From Emydura subglobosa (lineage: Eukaryota > Chordata > Testudines > Chelidae): a DNA stretch of 64,000 nt. The number at the start of each line of letters is the position of its first letter. Position 1 is the first letter of the stretch. Below the pieces are notes generated by a model. The model saw only the letters and a list, made by a program, of their open reading frames with translations. It was not told the DNA's origin and made no database searches. Shown here one piece after another: positions 31,485 through 43,835 of this stretch. The position numbers and the translations under genes were made by a program. The DNA is taken from contig ML679946.1 of NCBI GenBank assembly GCA_007922225.1, positions 97,222,759-97,286,758 on the forward strand, in the 5' to 3' direction.

Positions 31485-32365
31485 GCATATGGCTCATCAG
31501 TGGGTGCACCCCCAGCGACTGGGCATGGCATAGCAGGTTCTCCTCTAGCTCTCCTTGCTGACAGCCAGGCCAGCCCTACAGTGGTCAGCTGCTTCTTGCA
31601 ACTCGGCCCTTCGGCCCAGTCACAAACAGTCCCATGCTTTCTGGAGTCAACCAGTAGTGCTCCAACTTCACTTTGGACCCTCAGTCTGAGTCCGGAATCA
31701 CTCATCCTTACTTCTCACATCAGGGGGTTTCAACACTCCTTATCCCCTTTTTGGGGGGAGGTTTCCTCTCCACCTTCCTCAGTGGAGTGGTAGGGGAACC
31801 CGAGTTCTCCCTTTCCGATGGGTTCCAGGCCACAGAGCCGCGTGGCCTGTGAGGGGAGCCTTGAATAAGGAGTCAAGACTGGAGTATGGACCCCTGGCTG
31901 TCTCCTACACTTCTGTCTACCTTTCCCTGTCTTGGGCCTTTGCTTCAGTCTTTTCCCTGGTTTGCAGTGTATCAAAGCCGCTCCTGCGAAGACTCTTCCA
32001 CTGGCACACTGCAGAGTTTCTTAGTGCTTTCTGCCACCCGGCTGGTTCTGTTGGAGGGACGTTTTCTCCACTCCCCTCACAGGACAGCCCCTGACTCAGA
32101 AGCAGTCCTCCTGCTCCCAAAGACCCCTCCACCATTGTCCAGAATCTTGGGAGGACTCATTTCCTACCACTCCCTCCCAACTGCCTTGGGCTCCCCATTG
32201 CAGACATATCTTTCTTTTGGGACACTCCAGCTGCCAACAGGCCAACCCAGCTCCAGGCAGCCTTCTCTCACTGAATGAGAGCCAGAGACCTGCTCTCCTT
32301 CCTGGTCAGAACCTAACTGAGGTGGGATCAGCCCTTGTAACTCCTCCCTCCGGGTCTGACAGTGT
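31485..32365. mobile_element. Candidate LTR-derived block
   Basis: An evenly GC-richer block with sharp edges. Overlapping frames of up to 130 codons exist on both strands, without motif, as expected from composition. Phrases such as CAGTGGAGTGGTAGGGGAACCCG and GGTTCCAGGCCACAGAGCC remind me of reptile Gypsy-type LTRs in reverse. Family and ends are not established. Confidence 0.35.
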
Positions 32366-33606
32366 TGGGACAATTGGTTTATAACTTTTGCCTGCTTAGG
32401 AATTTACCATGCAAAGTAGGTCAAGTTATTTTTAATAAAGAATGTTTTAAACAGGTGTAAAAGAACCAGACAGAGAAACTGGATTAGTTTAAACCAAAAA
32501 GACCACATTCATATCATTCAAGGAATGCTGAAATTATGCTTGTTGAAAACAGATGTCGTGGAGCCGGACATTAATGAACCAAAACAGAGGCATTGGATAT
32601 TAGGCCTCATTAATGGATGAAATGATGAGGGGATGGACTATTCCACACACCATTCCCTTTGTGGGTCCTTAAAGAAAGAGATTTTGGAGGGGAAATACAG
32701 AAAGAAGAGACAGAAGTGGAAGAACAGATGGAGGCTACTAGAGCAAGATTCATCGTCATGGCTGCCTCCTCGACTCTCTCCTGGAATGCCGGAGATTCTT
32801 CATTCTCATCCTGAGGGACGTCCTGACCATTCCAGGCTAGAGAAAGGGACCCAGATGATATCACCACCCCTACTAGCTGCAGCTGAATCCCAAACACCAT
32901 CAGAAATAAAATGGGATCGGACTTTACCACCACCACCACCAACCCATCTCAACTAACTCTTTATTTTTCTCCAAAAAGACAGCTCTTAACATCTTTGACA
33001 CCATTTAAGAGACTGGCAAATCAGGGAATTTTTCCTTTCAATAACTCTCTCCAGCTAAAGGGAAAGAGAACAAGGGATGTTGTTAAAATGAAAGCGTGGC
33101 TTAATATTTTACATTTCAAATGCTATAGCTGTTTTTCCTTCTTTTCTTTATCATTAATAAAAGGTTAAAATGATTTTTAATGGTACCCAGCAGGCTGAGG
33201 TCTCTGTATACCAAATCCTGACCCTGGCTTAACACTGTTTAATGTTGGACAGTGATTGCGTGATGTTAACACCTTTGGTCCATTTATTCCATCTAAATTA
33301 ATACAACACCAACTGCAGGTGTGGTAGGTTGGGGCTAATTGCACCCACAGGCATACATTAATTCCTTCAGGCCCAGTGTGGGCTGGGTGCACTCCATCAC
33401 ACATTACTGTAGGAGAGAACAGGTGGCAAAGATTATAAGGCTTTCAGTAAATATACCGTAGGTTTTGTTCTTTTCAATTAACTTTTTTAAGTCTTTTGTT
33501 TGTTGCTATGGTATCTTTTGGTGACTTAATTTATATCTTCTCTAGGTAAGGTTCAAAGTCAGCAGATTTTCTCAGGTTTTTTTTTCCCCAACTGTTGTAT
33601 GTAAGA
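32366..33606. other. No recognisable gene; (ACC)n run
   Basis: Includes a short ACC trinucleotide run (32929-32943). The paired frames at 32610-32956 on opposite strands are chance. Confidence 0.45.
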
Positions 33607-33785
33607 TGTTTCCTAAATTGAGATGAGCCTGAGCCAAAGTTCAGATTCAAATTTAAACTTCTAAAAAGTCTGAGAGAATTCAGAACTGAGAGTTGTTAGT
33701 TTTTTTTCAGCACCTTATGGAAATTCAGATCTAGATCCAAATTTAATCAAAGTTCAGGGTGTGTTTGAATCAGGCCCATCTGTTC
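33607..33785. repeat. Palindromic repeat (GATCCAAATTTAATC type)
   Basis: GAGATGAGCCTGAGCCAAAG at the left and GAATCAGGCCCATCT at the right are partly complementary; the inside has AAGTTCAGATTCAAATTT / AAATTTAATCAAAGTTC. A small non-autonomous inverted-repeat element is the best guess. Confidence 0.5.
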
Positions 33786-34140
33786 TGAAGTTTGGATATA
33801 TTTCTCATAACTGTCTCTTTCAAAAATGTGCAAAGAGTGAAGCACCAGCCCTTCTGACTTACCGACAAAGATCAATAAAGCAGTGTTTCCTTTAGGTATC
33901 TTGTCCACATATTACGTAAACATGAAGTGTTGAATTTAAATTGCCAGTGATTAACTGCATCTCTTCATAACTCAGTCCTTCAGCATTTGTTTTAAAATTA
34001 AAATCCATTAAAAAGTATATTAAGGTTGCACAGTAAAACACTCAGGAAAAGAAAGGACATAAATGGTGTACATGAAGCCCGAGTGTCCATGTCCATTATA
34101 ATAGCATTTTAAATCACAGGATCACATGCTACTTTGTAAA
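33786..34140. other. No recognisable gene
   Basis: AT-rich, nothing recognised. Confidence 0.5.
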
Positions 34141-34975
34141 TCGTAGAATTATAGAATCGTAGTAGTGGAAAGGACCTCAAGAAGTCTTCTAGTCCAGTCC
34201 CCTGCACTCGAGGCAGGACCAAGCATTAACTAGTCCATCTCTGACAGGTGTCTGTCCAACCGGTTCTTAAAAATCTCCAGTGATGGAGATTCCACAACCT
34301 CCTTAGGCAATATATTCCACTGTTTAACTACCCTGAAAGTTAGGAAGTTTTTCCTAATGCCCAGCCCAAACTGCCCTTGCTGTAATTTAAGTTCATTGCC
34401 TCTTGTCCTATCCTCAGAGGTTAACGAGAACAGTTTTTCCCCCTCCTCCTTGAAACAACTTTTTATGTACTTGAAAACTGTTATCAAGTTCCCCCTCAGT
34501 CTTCTCTTCTCCAAACTAAACAAACCCATTTTTTTCAATCTTCCCCCCGAGGTCAGGTTTTCTAGACCTTTTATCATTTTTGTTGATCTTCTCTGGACTT
34601 TCTCAATTTGTCCACATCTTTCCTGAAATGTGGCACCCAGAACTGGACACACTACTCCAGCTGAGGCCCAATCAGTGCGGAGTAGAGCGGAAGAATTACT
34701 TCTTGTGTCTTGCTTACCACACCCCAGCTAATCCGTCCCACAATGACATTTGCTTTTTATGCATCAGTGTTACACTGTTGACCCATGTTTAGCTTGTGAT
34801 CCACTATGACCCCACTACCCCTTTCTGCAGTACTCCTTTCAAGGCAGTCATTTCCCATTTTGTACATGTGCAACTGATTGTTCTTTTCTAAGTGGAGTAC
34901 TCTGCATTTGTCCTTACCGAATAATCCTGTATACTTCAGACTATTTCTCCTGTTTGTCCAGATCATTTTTAGCAC
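34141..34975 (-). mobile_element. CR1 LINE, 3' 0.83 kb
   Basis: Minus-strand copy with the 3' tail (TAGAATTATAGAATCG on the plus strand) at low coordinates. The minus strand encodes [37 protein letters not shown] and FFTFRVV-KQWN-type continuation, in a 140-codon open piece (34230-34652). A second piece at 34757-35068 includes [15 protein letters not shown]. The two pieces are in different frames, so the copy is dead. The usual CR1 elements at 1 and 29.84 kb share the same 3' part. Confidence 0.93.
34230..34652 (-). pseudogene. CR1 ORF2 C-terminal remnant
   Basis: 140 open codons covering the post-RT tail: [51 protein letters not shown] and KQWNILPKEVVESPS. The termination after LSEMD fits the natural CR1 stop, so this piece has kept the native C-terminus. 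Confidence 0.85.
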
Positions 34976-36478
34976 CAATATATTATGTGCCCAGAGCATC
35001 ACACCGGGAAGAGAGGACATCCCTCCATGTAAAAAGCTGCAGGACACACCTACACACCTAGTGGACACAGAGATCTGCAGGAAGCAGAGCTATTCATGTG
35101 GAGAATCTGTGCCTCTGACGAGCCTTGGTCCTTGGCAAGGAACCATGGTTCCTAGCAGCACCACTGTCCTGCAGCTGTATTACCAGTGACCTTCCCTGCC
35201 TAAGGTCGTGCCTTTGGGACTGTGAATGACAAGTTTAAAACTGAACGTGTGAGGCCCAAAGCTGTATTTTCTGACCAATTTCCACAGGATAGGGTGGAGG
35301 GACAACATGCATCTCCCGCAGCCCTGTCCCCAGCCCATCCACTCTACAAACTGGTCCACGGGGGGAACCTCATTAGCAGAATGTGGAGCTCTGCTGAAGC
35401 CCATTTAAGTCAATGCGAGTTCTCATCCACTTCAATGGCCTTTGGGACACACCATGGCGAGGGTGATAAGAGGTTGCTAAGTACTCCTGCAGGCTGCACT
35501 GGGTGACTGTCCTCAAAATCTGAAGCTCCCCGAAATCTGCTCCAGATCCTCCTTGTTGACCGTGACTATTGCCAGCTTTCCCACTAGCCTTTCGCAACCT
35601 ACTCTCTGGATCCTAGGTCTCCAGTTGCTAACACAGCCATCTCCAGGTTCAAATTAGGAATCTCCTCTCTCCTCTTCAATGACCCTGACCTGCTCCAGAT
35701 CTGTGGTGACAGTGTTGCAGTTGTTCGCAACATACTGATGCTCTAGCCTGGTATCCCTGCAGCCCCGTGTCTGTTTTCATTTCTGATCCTTCTCCAGCAA
35801 ATTCTATACCACTACAATGCAGTACAATAAAGTGTCTAACAAATTAATTCTAACTGCTGGGTTTTGGTCTTTTCATGGCAATAAGAAAACAAGACAAGTT
35901 CTGAGCTCTGAGTATTGTGAGATGGTCACAGGAGCCATGGTAGAATCTCTGCTAGCTGGCTCAACTGCTCCCTTGATCCTGCCTATTTGCTGTTGCACTG
36001 TTCTATTGTCTTCAGGGTTCTTGTTTGCGGTCCCCTGGATTTCACACTGAAGCTGCAATCAATTCTGACTCGCCATGTTCTGAGTTCTGCATCTCTGGCT
36101 GGCACCAGATTGCTTTTTAATATGCTGGTTCCTTGTCCTGGGCTCACTGATCGTTTGACTATTTCCTTTATTATTATTATCTTACTTTTTGTTAAATAGA
36201 TGTGGAAATCACACCGACTGTGTAGCAATCGCATTACATAATAGTTTGATGCTTACATAATGCAAATTGCCTGCAACAGAAATATTTTGTAATTATGTAT
36301 GCAGCATAATGCCATCTATGCTCTGCTCCCTCTTTCCCATTTTTAAAACAAAAAAACAACAAGCAACGGCACTTAACTCAGTAAGAAAATATTATGCTTA
36401 TCAACAACATTTTAATAAAGTACATTTGTATTGTCCTCTGGGCATGTTATGGCATAGGACTCAATCCTGCAACCGCTT
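34976..36478. other. No recognisable gene
   Basis: Mixed composition, with short overlapping frames and no motif. No repeat family recognised. Confidence 0.45.
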
Positions 36479-37500
36479 AGTCATAGAATCGGAAGGGACC
36501 TCAGGAGGTCATCTAGTCCAACCCCCTGCTCAAAGCAGGACTAACCTCAGCTAAATAAACCCAGCAAGGGTTTTGTCAAGCCGCAGCTTAAAAACCTCTA
36601 AAGATGGAGATTCCACCACCTCCCTAGGTAACCCATTCCAGTGCTTCACCACCCTCCTAGTGGAAAACGTTTTCCTAATGTCCAACCTAGACCTCCCCCC
36701 CTGCAACTTGAGACCGTTGCTCCTTGTTCTGTCATCTGCCACCACTGAGAACAGCCTAGCTCCATCCTCCCTGGAACCCCTTTTCAGGTAGTTAAAGGCT
36801 GCTATCAAATCCCCCCGCATTCTTCTCTTCTGCAGGTTAAACAAGCCTAGTTCCCTCAGCCTCTCCTCATATGTCTTGTGCTTCAGCCCCCTAATCATTT
36901 TTGTTGCCCTCCGCTGGACTCTCTCCAACTTCTCCACATACTTTTTGTAGTGGGGGGCCCAAAACTGGACACAATACTCTAAATGCGGCATCACCAATGC
37001 CGAATAGAGGGGAATAATCACTTCCCGCGACCTGCTGGCAATGCTCCTACTAATGCAGCCAAATATGCTATTAGCCTTCTTGACAACCAGGGCACACTTC
37101 TGGCTCATATCCAGCTTCTTATCCACTGTTACCCCCAGGTCCTTTTCAGCAGAACTGCTGCCTAGCTCATCGATCCCCAGTGTGTAGCTGTGCATCGGAT
37201 TCTTCCGTCCTAAGTGCAGGACTCTGCACTTGTCCTTGTTGAACCTCATCAGATTTCTTTTGGCCCAATCCTCCAGTTTGTTTAGGTCCTTCTGTATCCT
37301 ATCCCTACCTTCCAGGGAATCTACCACTCCCCCCATCTTAGTGTCATCTGCAAACTTGCTGAGGGTGCAATCTACCCCATCTTCCAGATCATAATGAAGA
37401 TGTTGAACAAAACCGGCCCCAGGACCGATCCCTGGGGCACTCCACTTGTGATCAGCTGCCAGCTAGTCGGGTGTGTCATCCTTATGCGAACAAATAATTC
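36479..37500 (-). mobile_element. CR1 LINE, best-preserved copy
   Basis: Minus-strand CR1 of about 1 kb, from the 3' tail (TCATAGAATCGGAAGGGACC on the plus strand) to the RT region. One frame is open for 261 codons (36551-37336). Further 5', [18 protein letters not shown] (in another frame, about 37400-37470) is the RT GVPQGS block. The two frames are joined by what looks like a 1-bp deletion near 37395 (ATTATGATC where the family has ATTAATGATC), after which the family's FADDTK catalytic box follows. Upstream of about 37500 the similarity ends; 5' truncation. By decay this is the youngest large CR1 in the window. Confidence 0.95.
36551..37336 (-). pseudogene. CR1 ORF2, 261 open codons
   Basis: Starts within the family at [20 protein letters not shown], just after the FADDTK box, and runs through [79 protein letters not shown] and [17 protein letters not shown], to a natural-looking end DKTLAGFI. 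The methionine at the start is internal. The lack of any stop over 785 bp shows little decay. Not functional alone: it lacks the endonuclease and most of the RT. Confidence 0.9.
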
Positions 37501-38316
37501 ATTTACTCCAGTAGAACAACTTGTGTGATTATGGATTACTTGCAAGGGTGAGTGTTTGCAAGTCTGAAGCCAGGGAGAGAATGCAGATGGGACCAACAAA
37601 GCAAGATGGCAAGTTATTTGGATAAGTTCCAAAGGCTCTAGTACTGATAAGACAACTCCATAGGGAACATGCGTAGAGGCCATTGTCTCACACTTTCTTC
37701 TTTTTTCAAGATGTCAGTGGAGTTCTGGCAAATTCAGACATACATGCCAAACAGTAATGCATCACTTTATTTCTTTTAATACTTCTTAATTTGTACACTG
37801 ATAGCACACGCCACATTTTTGTGAACCACACTGCCCATATGAGCACAGGTTGGCAGTCCATAGCAGGAATTCTATTCATCTAGTTCCCATTAATCTCAAA
37901 TGGATCTGTGGGTGCACCTCTAAAAATCAAGCTCTAGATGTCTCAAGATGGGTGGCTCTGATAAAAACAAATACTTGAGATTATTGAAACCAGGATGAGA
38001 ATCTGCTGCAGAACTGGACCAGCCAGTCCCCCAGAATCAGTCTTAGGAACCATGTAGTACTATTTTGAGTTTCAAATACAGCACAACTTTGGAGTCTAAT
38101 TATACTTTATATTTTGGATAAGATATATTTGGTGATACAATGTTAATGTGTCATAATTTCATGCAAAATTCCAAGGACAACATTGCACATATAACAACAA
38201 GTAGAATAGTTATGAACAAGAGACAAGGGCAAACAAGACAATAAAAACTAAAAAGAGAGAAATAAACATGGAGACAACCTACTAGTATGCCAGGCACCAC
38301 TGTTTACCAAATGTTA
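37501..38316. other. No recognisable gene
   Basis: AT-rich, no motif. Confidence 0.45.
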
Positions 38317-38530
38317 TCATAGAAGTGTATGACTGGAAGGGACTTTGAGAGGTTAGCTGGTCCAGTCCCCTGCATTAAAGGCAGGAATACATAATAACAG
38401 GTGTTCGTCTAACCCTGTTCTTAGAAACTCCCAATGATGGTGATTCCACAATCTCCCTAGGCAATTTGTTCAAGTGCTTAAATTTCCTGACAATTTGGTA
38501 GTTTTTCCTAATACCCATTGTAACATAATT
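38317..38530 (-). mobile_element. CR1 3' end fragment
   Basis: TATCATAGAAGTGTATGACTGG, AAGGGACTTTGAGAGGTTAGC, AACAGGTGTTCGTCTAACCC and CCAATGATGGTGATTCC match the CR1 3' part of the 1- and 34-kb type in reverse. No coding piece is intact. Confidence 0.9.
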
Positions 38531-39510
38531 ACATTGCACTATTGTAACACAGCTCATCATATACATCCTCTATGGGAGGAATAAGTCTATTCAACTGATT
38601 TCAAAGAGAGAAGAAAGTTTATTGTTAGGCCTTTTACAAGTGATGACAACTAGGTAAGAAGTTCTGATTATAAGAGATAGCTAGATTTGGTTTTATCGCT
38701 GCAGACTATGATATTCCAACACTCAAATATAAAAACAATTCATTTGTTGTCAAGATTTGTTTGGCCATGCCATCTAATAATCTCAAGCAAGAATTAGTTG
38801 TACTTTTACTACTACTTTCGTCTATATTTAACATGTACTCTGTACTGTTTAATTTGCTTTGCAGTTTGTGATGATCTTCTTTGGATGTAAACAATCAATA
38901 CAGTGTGTTTAAGACAATGATGAAGAAACCTAACCATTGTCTCTTTAAAGAGATCAGAGAGGTGGGCGGGGTGGGGGTGGAAGGGAAGAGGATACAACAG
39001 ACTGGTATAAAACGCAATGACAAAACACTACTAATGTAACTAGCAAGTTCACTGACTGATGGAAAGTAATAGTTGCTAAACAAGTAAACAAAGTTAGAGT
39101 CTGGTATGGCAAGAGAGATAAAACAAGGGAAGAAGCAGAAAGAAGCTTGAAGCCAACAAGCAGCCAGTTGGCTTTGTTTGAACTCCAGACAAAACAAAAT
39201 CCATATTGAAGGAAAAAAACCTGGTGAGGAAAGTAGAAGGGAGCTTTCAGCATTCAGCCCTACCAGTTTTTTCAGGGAAGAAAAGTTCCAAGTAAATCTA
39301 TACACATATGAATAGGATGCAGGAAGATTCCTTTGCAGTATTCGAGCCTTAGTTCTAAACTTTTATTTTGCTCCCGCAACAAACATTTTGGATTCTATAT
39401 ACCAATCAGACCCTTCTCTGCCATCTGAACAACTCCAGGAGAGGTCTTTGTAAAACAAGAGAGCAGTTCAGTTTCTAACACAAACATTTCAACATTGCTA
39501 AAAGATTACT
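38531..39510. other. No recognisable gene
   Basis: The 136-codon minus frame at 38895-39305 is rich in Phe, Leu and Ser but fits no family, and overlaps another open frame. Treated as chance. Confidence 0.4.
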
Positions 39511-39760
39511 GAGGCCTGGTCTACACTTACCTTCAAATTCAGTGGTAGTCGACGGGAGTTACGTTAGCTTGTGTAACTCCTGTCGACTTTGTAACTCCTC
39601 ATCTACATGGCGTCTTCACTGTGCTGCAGCACTTGAGGGGGTGGTTTTAACACATTGACTTCTGGATCGATTGAGCAGGTCTTCACTGACCACTCCATCA
39701 TTCCAGATAGATCGATCTGATGGCAGCATATTTGCCGCCGTCAATGAAGATGTACCTTCA
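39511..39760. mobile_element. Non-autonomous DNA element, copy B
   Basis: Second copy of the element at 16383-16660. It begins GAGGCCTGGTCTACACTTACC, and retains the hairpin AGTCGACGGGAGTTAC (39547-39562) with GTAACTCCTGTCGACT (39573-39588), the TCGATTGAGCAGG block, AGATAGATCGATCTGA and TTTGCCGCCGTCA. The pairing has one G-T wobble. Both copies are about 65-75% alike by eye. Confidence 0.75.
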
Positions 39761-42700
39761 GCCATTCTGGTGAAATCATTTACAAAGGAACAAAAGTTTA
39801 TTGTCACCACTTCGGAAGAACTATCCCATCTCACAAAGTTTTCAGAAAAACAGAAATCAATGTTAAAGTCAACGCCAGTTATTTTCGAACAACACTGAGA
39901 ATTTAATGGACATCAAAAACGTTAATTTTGATGAGTTATTTAATGTTAATAGTTTGGAATTGAATTAATCTGAGTTGGCTAAACAAAATGAAGTGGCAGG
40001 GAGACAATTTACTGATTACAAACTGTTAAAGTCCAGTGACTAGTTTAAGATAATTATTGTGTATCAAATATATTAATCCAGTGGAAGACAAAAGAGCTAA
40101 ATACACACTTAACAGTTGTTTAGCAAAACAGCAACAGTATGTTTAGTGTAGAGAATGATTTCTGGGGTAATGATAAGAAATAACAGATGTTTATGGTAAA
40201 TCTGTCATTTCTGCAAAAATAGGTTTGTTTCTGAAAGTAAACACTGAATCATCACTGTTAAAACTGGGTGAGATTTGATCCTTTCTGAAGAATCCTTCTG
40301 AAAACCTAAAAAGAGAATAAACTGCAATTTAAAATAAAAAATCTGAGGAATTGAGCGATCCTGATCAAGAGACCAGTTATAATCTAAACTTCACAAGTCT
40401 CCAGCCTTTAATAACCTGAGCCTTTTATAATTTTGCTAAGGCTGGTAATGATCCTGAGAAATTATCCAGTGCTTGAAATTGTGTGTTTGTGTGTGTGTGT
40501 GCTCACGCGCCTGCATGCACACACAATGCATGCAGCTTCTTACTTTTCTTTCTTCTGCACATTTGGATTATTCCTAGTTATGTACCCCTGACTGGCTGAT
40601 TTTGTTCTGCTTTGCTTTAGTTGGTTTGAGTTACTTAATTGTTTCCATACGCAATTCAGGGTCTGCTTGAAGTCATGTTGTATCTTACTGAAGTTAAGAT
40701 GTTAAAGCATGTGATTAGCCATATGACAACTCCCCACTCTTTCTTCTGCATCTATAAAAGTTCTGGGGACAGAGCCTGACAACGTGTATACAAAAATCAA
40801 ATTGCTTTTCCATATTTTGCCCTTGGATTTTTTCTTTCCTCGTGAAATGACAGCAAGCAGCAGAATAACTAATGTCAGAGAAGTAGCTAGAAGGGAGCGT
40901 TTACTTATGGGGATTAAAATGGTACAGCATAGCGCCTTTGCAATCTACACTTTAAAGAACCAGATGCCCCATTATAGTAATCCCTTTTATTTAAAAGAAA
41001 TCACGTACATTTTTTTCCTATCCTACTCTACCTGCTAATAAATTCTCCATTGCCGTCCAACTGGAAAGGCCAAACTTTGATGAGAATGACTGTTAGAAAT
41101 CTCAGTGTAGAAATATAACAATATCTGGTGTGAGTTTATTTAAGGAATAAATGCACATATGAGAGCTATCGCTATATTCTCAAGCTTGACTAAAACTGAA
41201 CAAAATAAATTATAAGGTATTTGACAAATTTAACGATTTTACTAATAAAATATTCATCTAATATTTTGTCCATTTTCCAATTTATAGACCTGGGTGAAGA
41301 TAAAATTTCATTTTTTTTCTAAATAACTTACTTGTGATTGTTCCATCCTGTTCTCCCTCCTCTGATCCATTTCTTCTCCCCTCCCACATATATATATACT
41401 TTGGGGATCCTCTTGGCAGGTCTCCACTGTTCATCAGAAGAGTGGCATTACAAGATCTCCTGCAGTTTCTTTCCCTCTGCAGCCAAGGTCACAAGGAGAA
41501 CCCTCTGTGGGGCTCACTGATATAAGGCAAGGGAGAAGACCGGTTAAGATTAAGAGGGGAATCCAGAGGCAAGGAAATATACATTGTGTGATTCTGCCCC
41601 CAGCTCCAGAAGAATCTGGAATATGATTAATGCAGCCTGAGAGTGTATGAACTTCTCCAGGACTCCACTCTGTGGCTGGGCTGTGAGAGATTCAGGAATC
41701 AGTGGCAGTGCTGTTCTGATAACACGGTGAGCAGCAGCAGGGAACAGGGAATAAGGAGCTGCAGAGCCACGTCTAAGTGTGCAGACGACTTGTGCCTGGA
41801 CTCCTGCAGAACTTCCATCATCCATGGACTTTGAGAGGGCAGGTAGCTGCTTTCATTGCTTGGGGGAGGCCAGAACCCCCCACCCCACGACAGAACAAGG
41901 GCAGAAATACTCCATGAGAAGGTCTCTTTGGACTTCCTTCCCCTGGGTTTTTTTTACCAGAAGGGTAGTCATAAAGAATATTTTCTCTCTGTAGCAAATG
42001 ACAGTGTTATTCTGAGATCAAAGAACATGGTGACATATTGGAATCACTTTGGTATTTTAGGGAGAGATTCTATTGTGTTACATCAATATGTCTAGTGTAA
42101 TTCCATCCTTTTCAATGAGTTTAATCTAGATTTGAATCAGTGTTACAGAAAAGAATTTGGAATTTAATAATAATCGCCTAGGAATTTCCAGGCATATTAC
42201 ATTTTGAATATTATTTCCCATGTGTTTCTCAGTTATTTTGTGCTTCACAACCTTGTGTTATTGAAAAGGAAAAAGTGAAGGGCATATTCTCCCTTCCACT
42301 GCATGGTTAAACCTTTTCATAGCATGTTTCTATTTATATCTAGTTCTGATCTTTCTCAATACTATCCCTATCCACTGTCTATGCAAAAGGAAACCCAGAT
42401 CATGTGTTATAAACAGGGTTTGTACAAAGCCTTTGCACTGAATACTGCATTTTTTTCATTTTATGTTTCTTTAAATCCTATCATTCCTCAAGGAATCCAA
42501 GACCAGATTTTTCTTTTCTCTTTATATTTTGTGGTGGCTGCCAATTTGGTCCCTTTAGTGGAGCAATGCATTTAATTTAGTTAAGTAAATTTAGTTTAGA
42601 CTAGTAGGCTTGCTATCCCTGTCAGCGTACCAAGCCTGATATTACTTCGATGACAGTAAAACGGTGCCGAGAATTTAATGGGGATGTATGGACAGTAGCA

Positions 42701-43552
42701 GAATTTACAGCACTGGCAGTCCCTGGCGTTTGTGCTGGAGCATGAGCGATCAGTCACTTCTGGGAACACTTGCCAACAAGGTGAACTGGTTAGATGTCTC
42801 ATTTTAGTAACTTGACCATTTTTTTTGAACAAAAGAATTGTCTTCATCCAAGACACATGTTTCTCTTCCAAAAGGTGTCAGCTCCACTTACAGAGACCTA
42901 TCTAAGAAAATGCACTGGGTTTTGCTAGACTCCTTATTTCAAATATCCTCCAGTAGATCCAAACAATATGATTTTCTTGGTGGGGACCCTGTGATTAAGG
43001 ATAGCTTGAACTTCCTGATTGATCACATTACTGCCTTGTGAATGAATGGGGTAATTTTGATTCCAACACATGGTCTAGTGAGTTGAAAAGCCATCATCTC
43101 TGCCCCATAAACCTTGTAATCTGTACCAAATTGTATTCTGACGTGCATTCACAAGCAGCTACTATTGTCAGCAGTGGGTGCAGTTTGCACAGCTGAAAGA
43201 TGACTCTAGCTGTCAGCCTAACGTGAATCTGCTCAGTTCAAAGGTAAATGTGAAAAGTGATGCAAACACATCTGGTGTATCTATATGGTGAACTAAACAA
43301 ATGTTCACACCTGTATTTACTGGCTGACCTGCTGCCATGTCTCATGAATGTCAGTGTGGGGGAGATGGCAGCAAGGAGGAGAGAAAAGTGATCTTGAAAA
43401 AAATCAAGATATTCCACATAAAATTTCATCTTAAGATTCCAGTTTAGGCCCAGCTCTAGTCATATGATGCTGCAGTGCTAGTTTCCCCACATATTGCTAC
43501 CAAGATATATGAGAAAAAAGCAATATCATAATACTAGGCTACTATTATTATA
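39761..43552. other. Long stretch without recognisable gene
   Basis: Nearly 3.8 kb of AT-rich DNA. It includes a GT run with alternating purine-pyrimidine sequence (40481-40535), TATAAAAG at 40753-40760 without a recognised gene downstream, and a short (TA)n at 41389-41398. Short frames are unrelated to known families. Confidence 0.45.
40481..40535. repeat. GT run and alternating purine-pyrimidine tract
   Basis: GTGTGTTTGTGTGTGTGTGTG followed by CTCACGCGCCTGCATGCACACACAATGCATGCAG, alternating mostly purine-pyrimidine; a possible Z-DNA site. GT and CA runs face one another. Confidence 0.8.
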
Positions 43553-43835
43553 TATATAACGGCAGTGCTGCGGGTCCCCGATTTAGACTAGGACTCCATT
43601 GTGCTAGGTGCTGTATGTACACATAGTAAGAGACAGACCTGGCCCCGAAGAGCTTACACGAATAAGCGAAACAGAAAAAGGAAATTAGACTTCTGTTCTG
43701 CCATCCTATCTACAGCCGTGGGGTAAGGCACAGAGAGATCAAATGATTTGCTCAAGTTCACCCGGGAATGTTGAGGTAGGATCAGGAATGTAATCCAGAT
43801 GTGCTGCCGTAAGCACAAGACACTTACTCCTCTTG
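43553..43835 (-). mobile_element. L2/MIR-type 3' end
   Basis: The plus strand reads GACTAGGACTCCATTGTGCTAGG, TGCTGTATGTACACATAGTAAG, GACAGACCTGGCCCCGAAGAGCTTAC, later GGTAAGGCACAGAGAGATC, TGCTCAAGTTCACCC and ATGTAATCCAGATGTGC: the reversed L2 or MIR-linked 3' region. Its low-coordinate edge has a TATTATTATATATATA tail. Confidence 0.75.

Noticed and set aside
31886..32278. 130-codon plus-strand frame
   Set aside because: It overlaps other open frames on both strands in a GC-rich candidate repeat; no motif.
40753..40760. TATAAAAG as a promoter
   Set aside because: No recognisable gene or transcript signal follows; the motif is expected by chance in AT-rich DNA.
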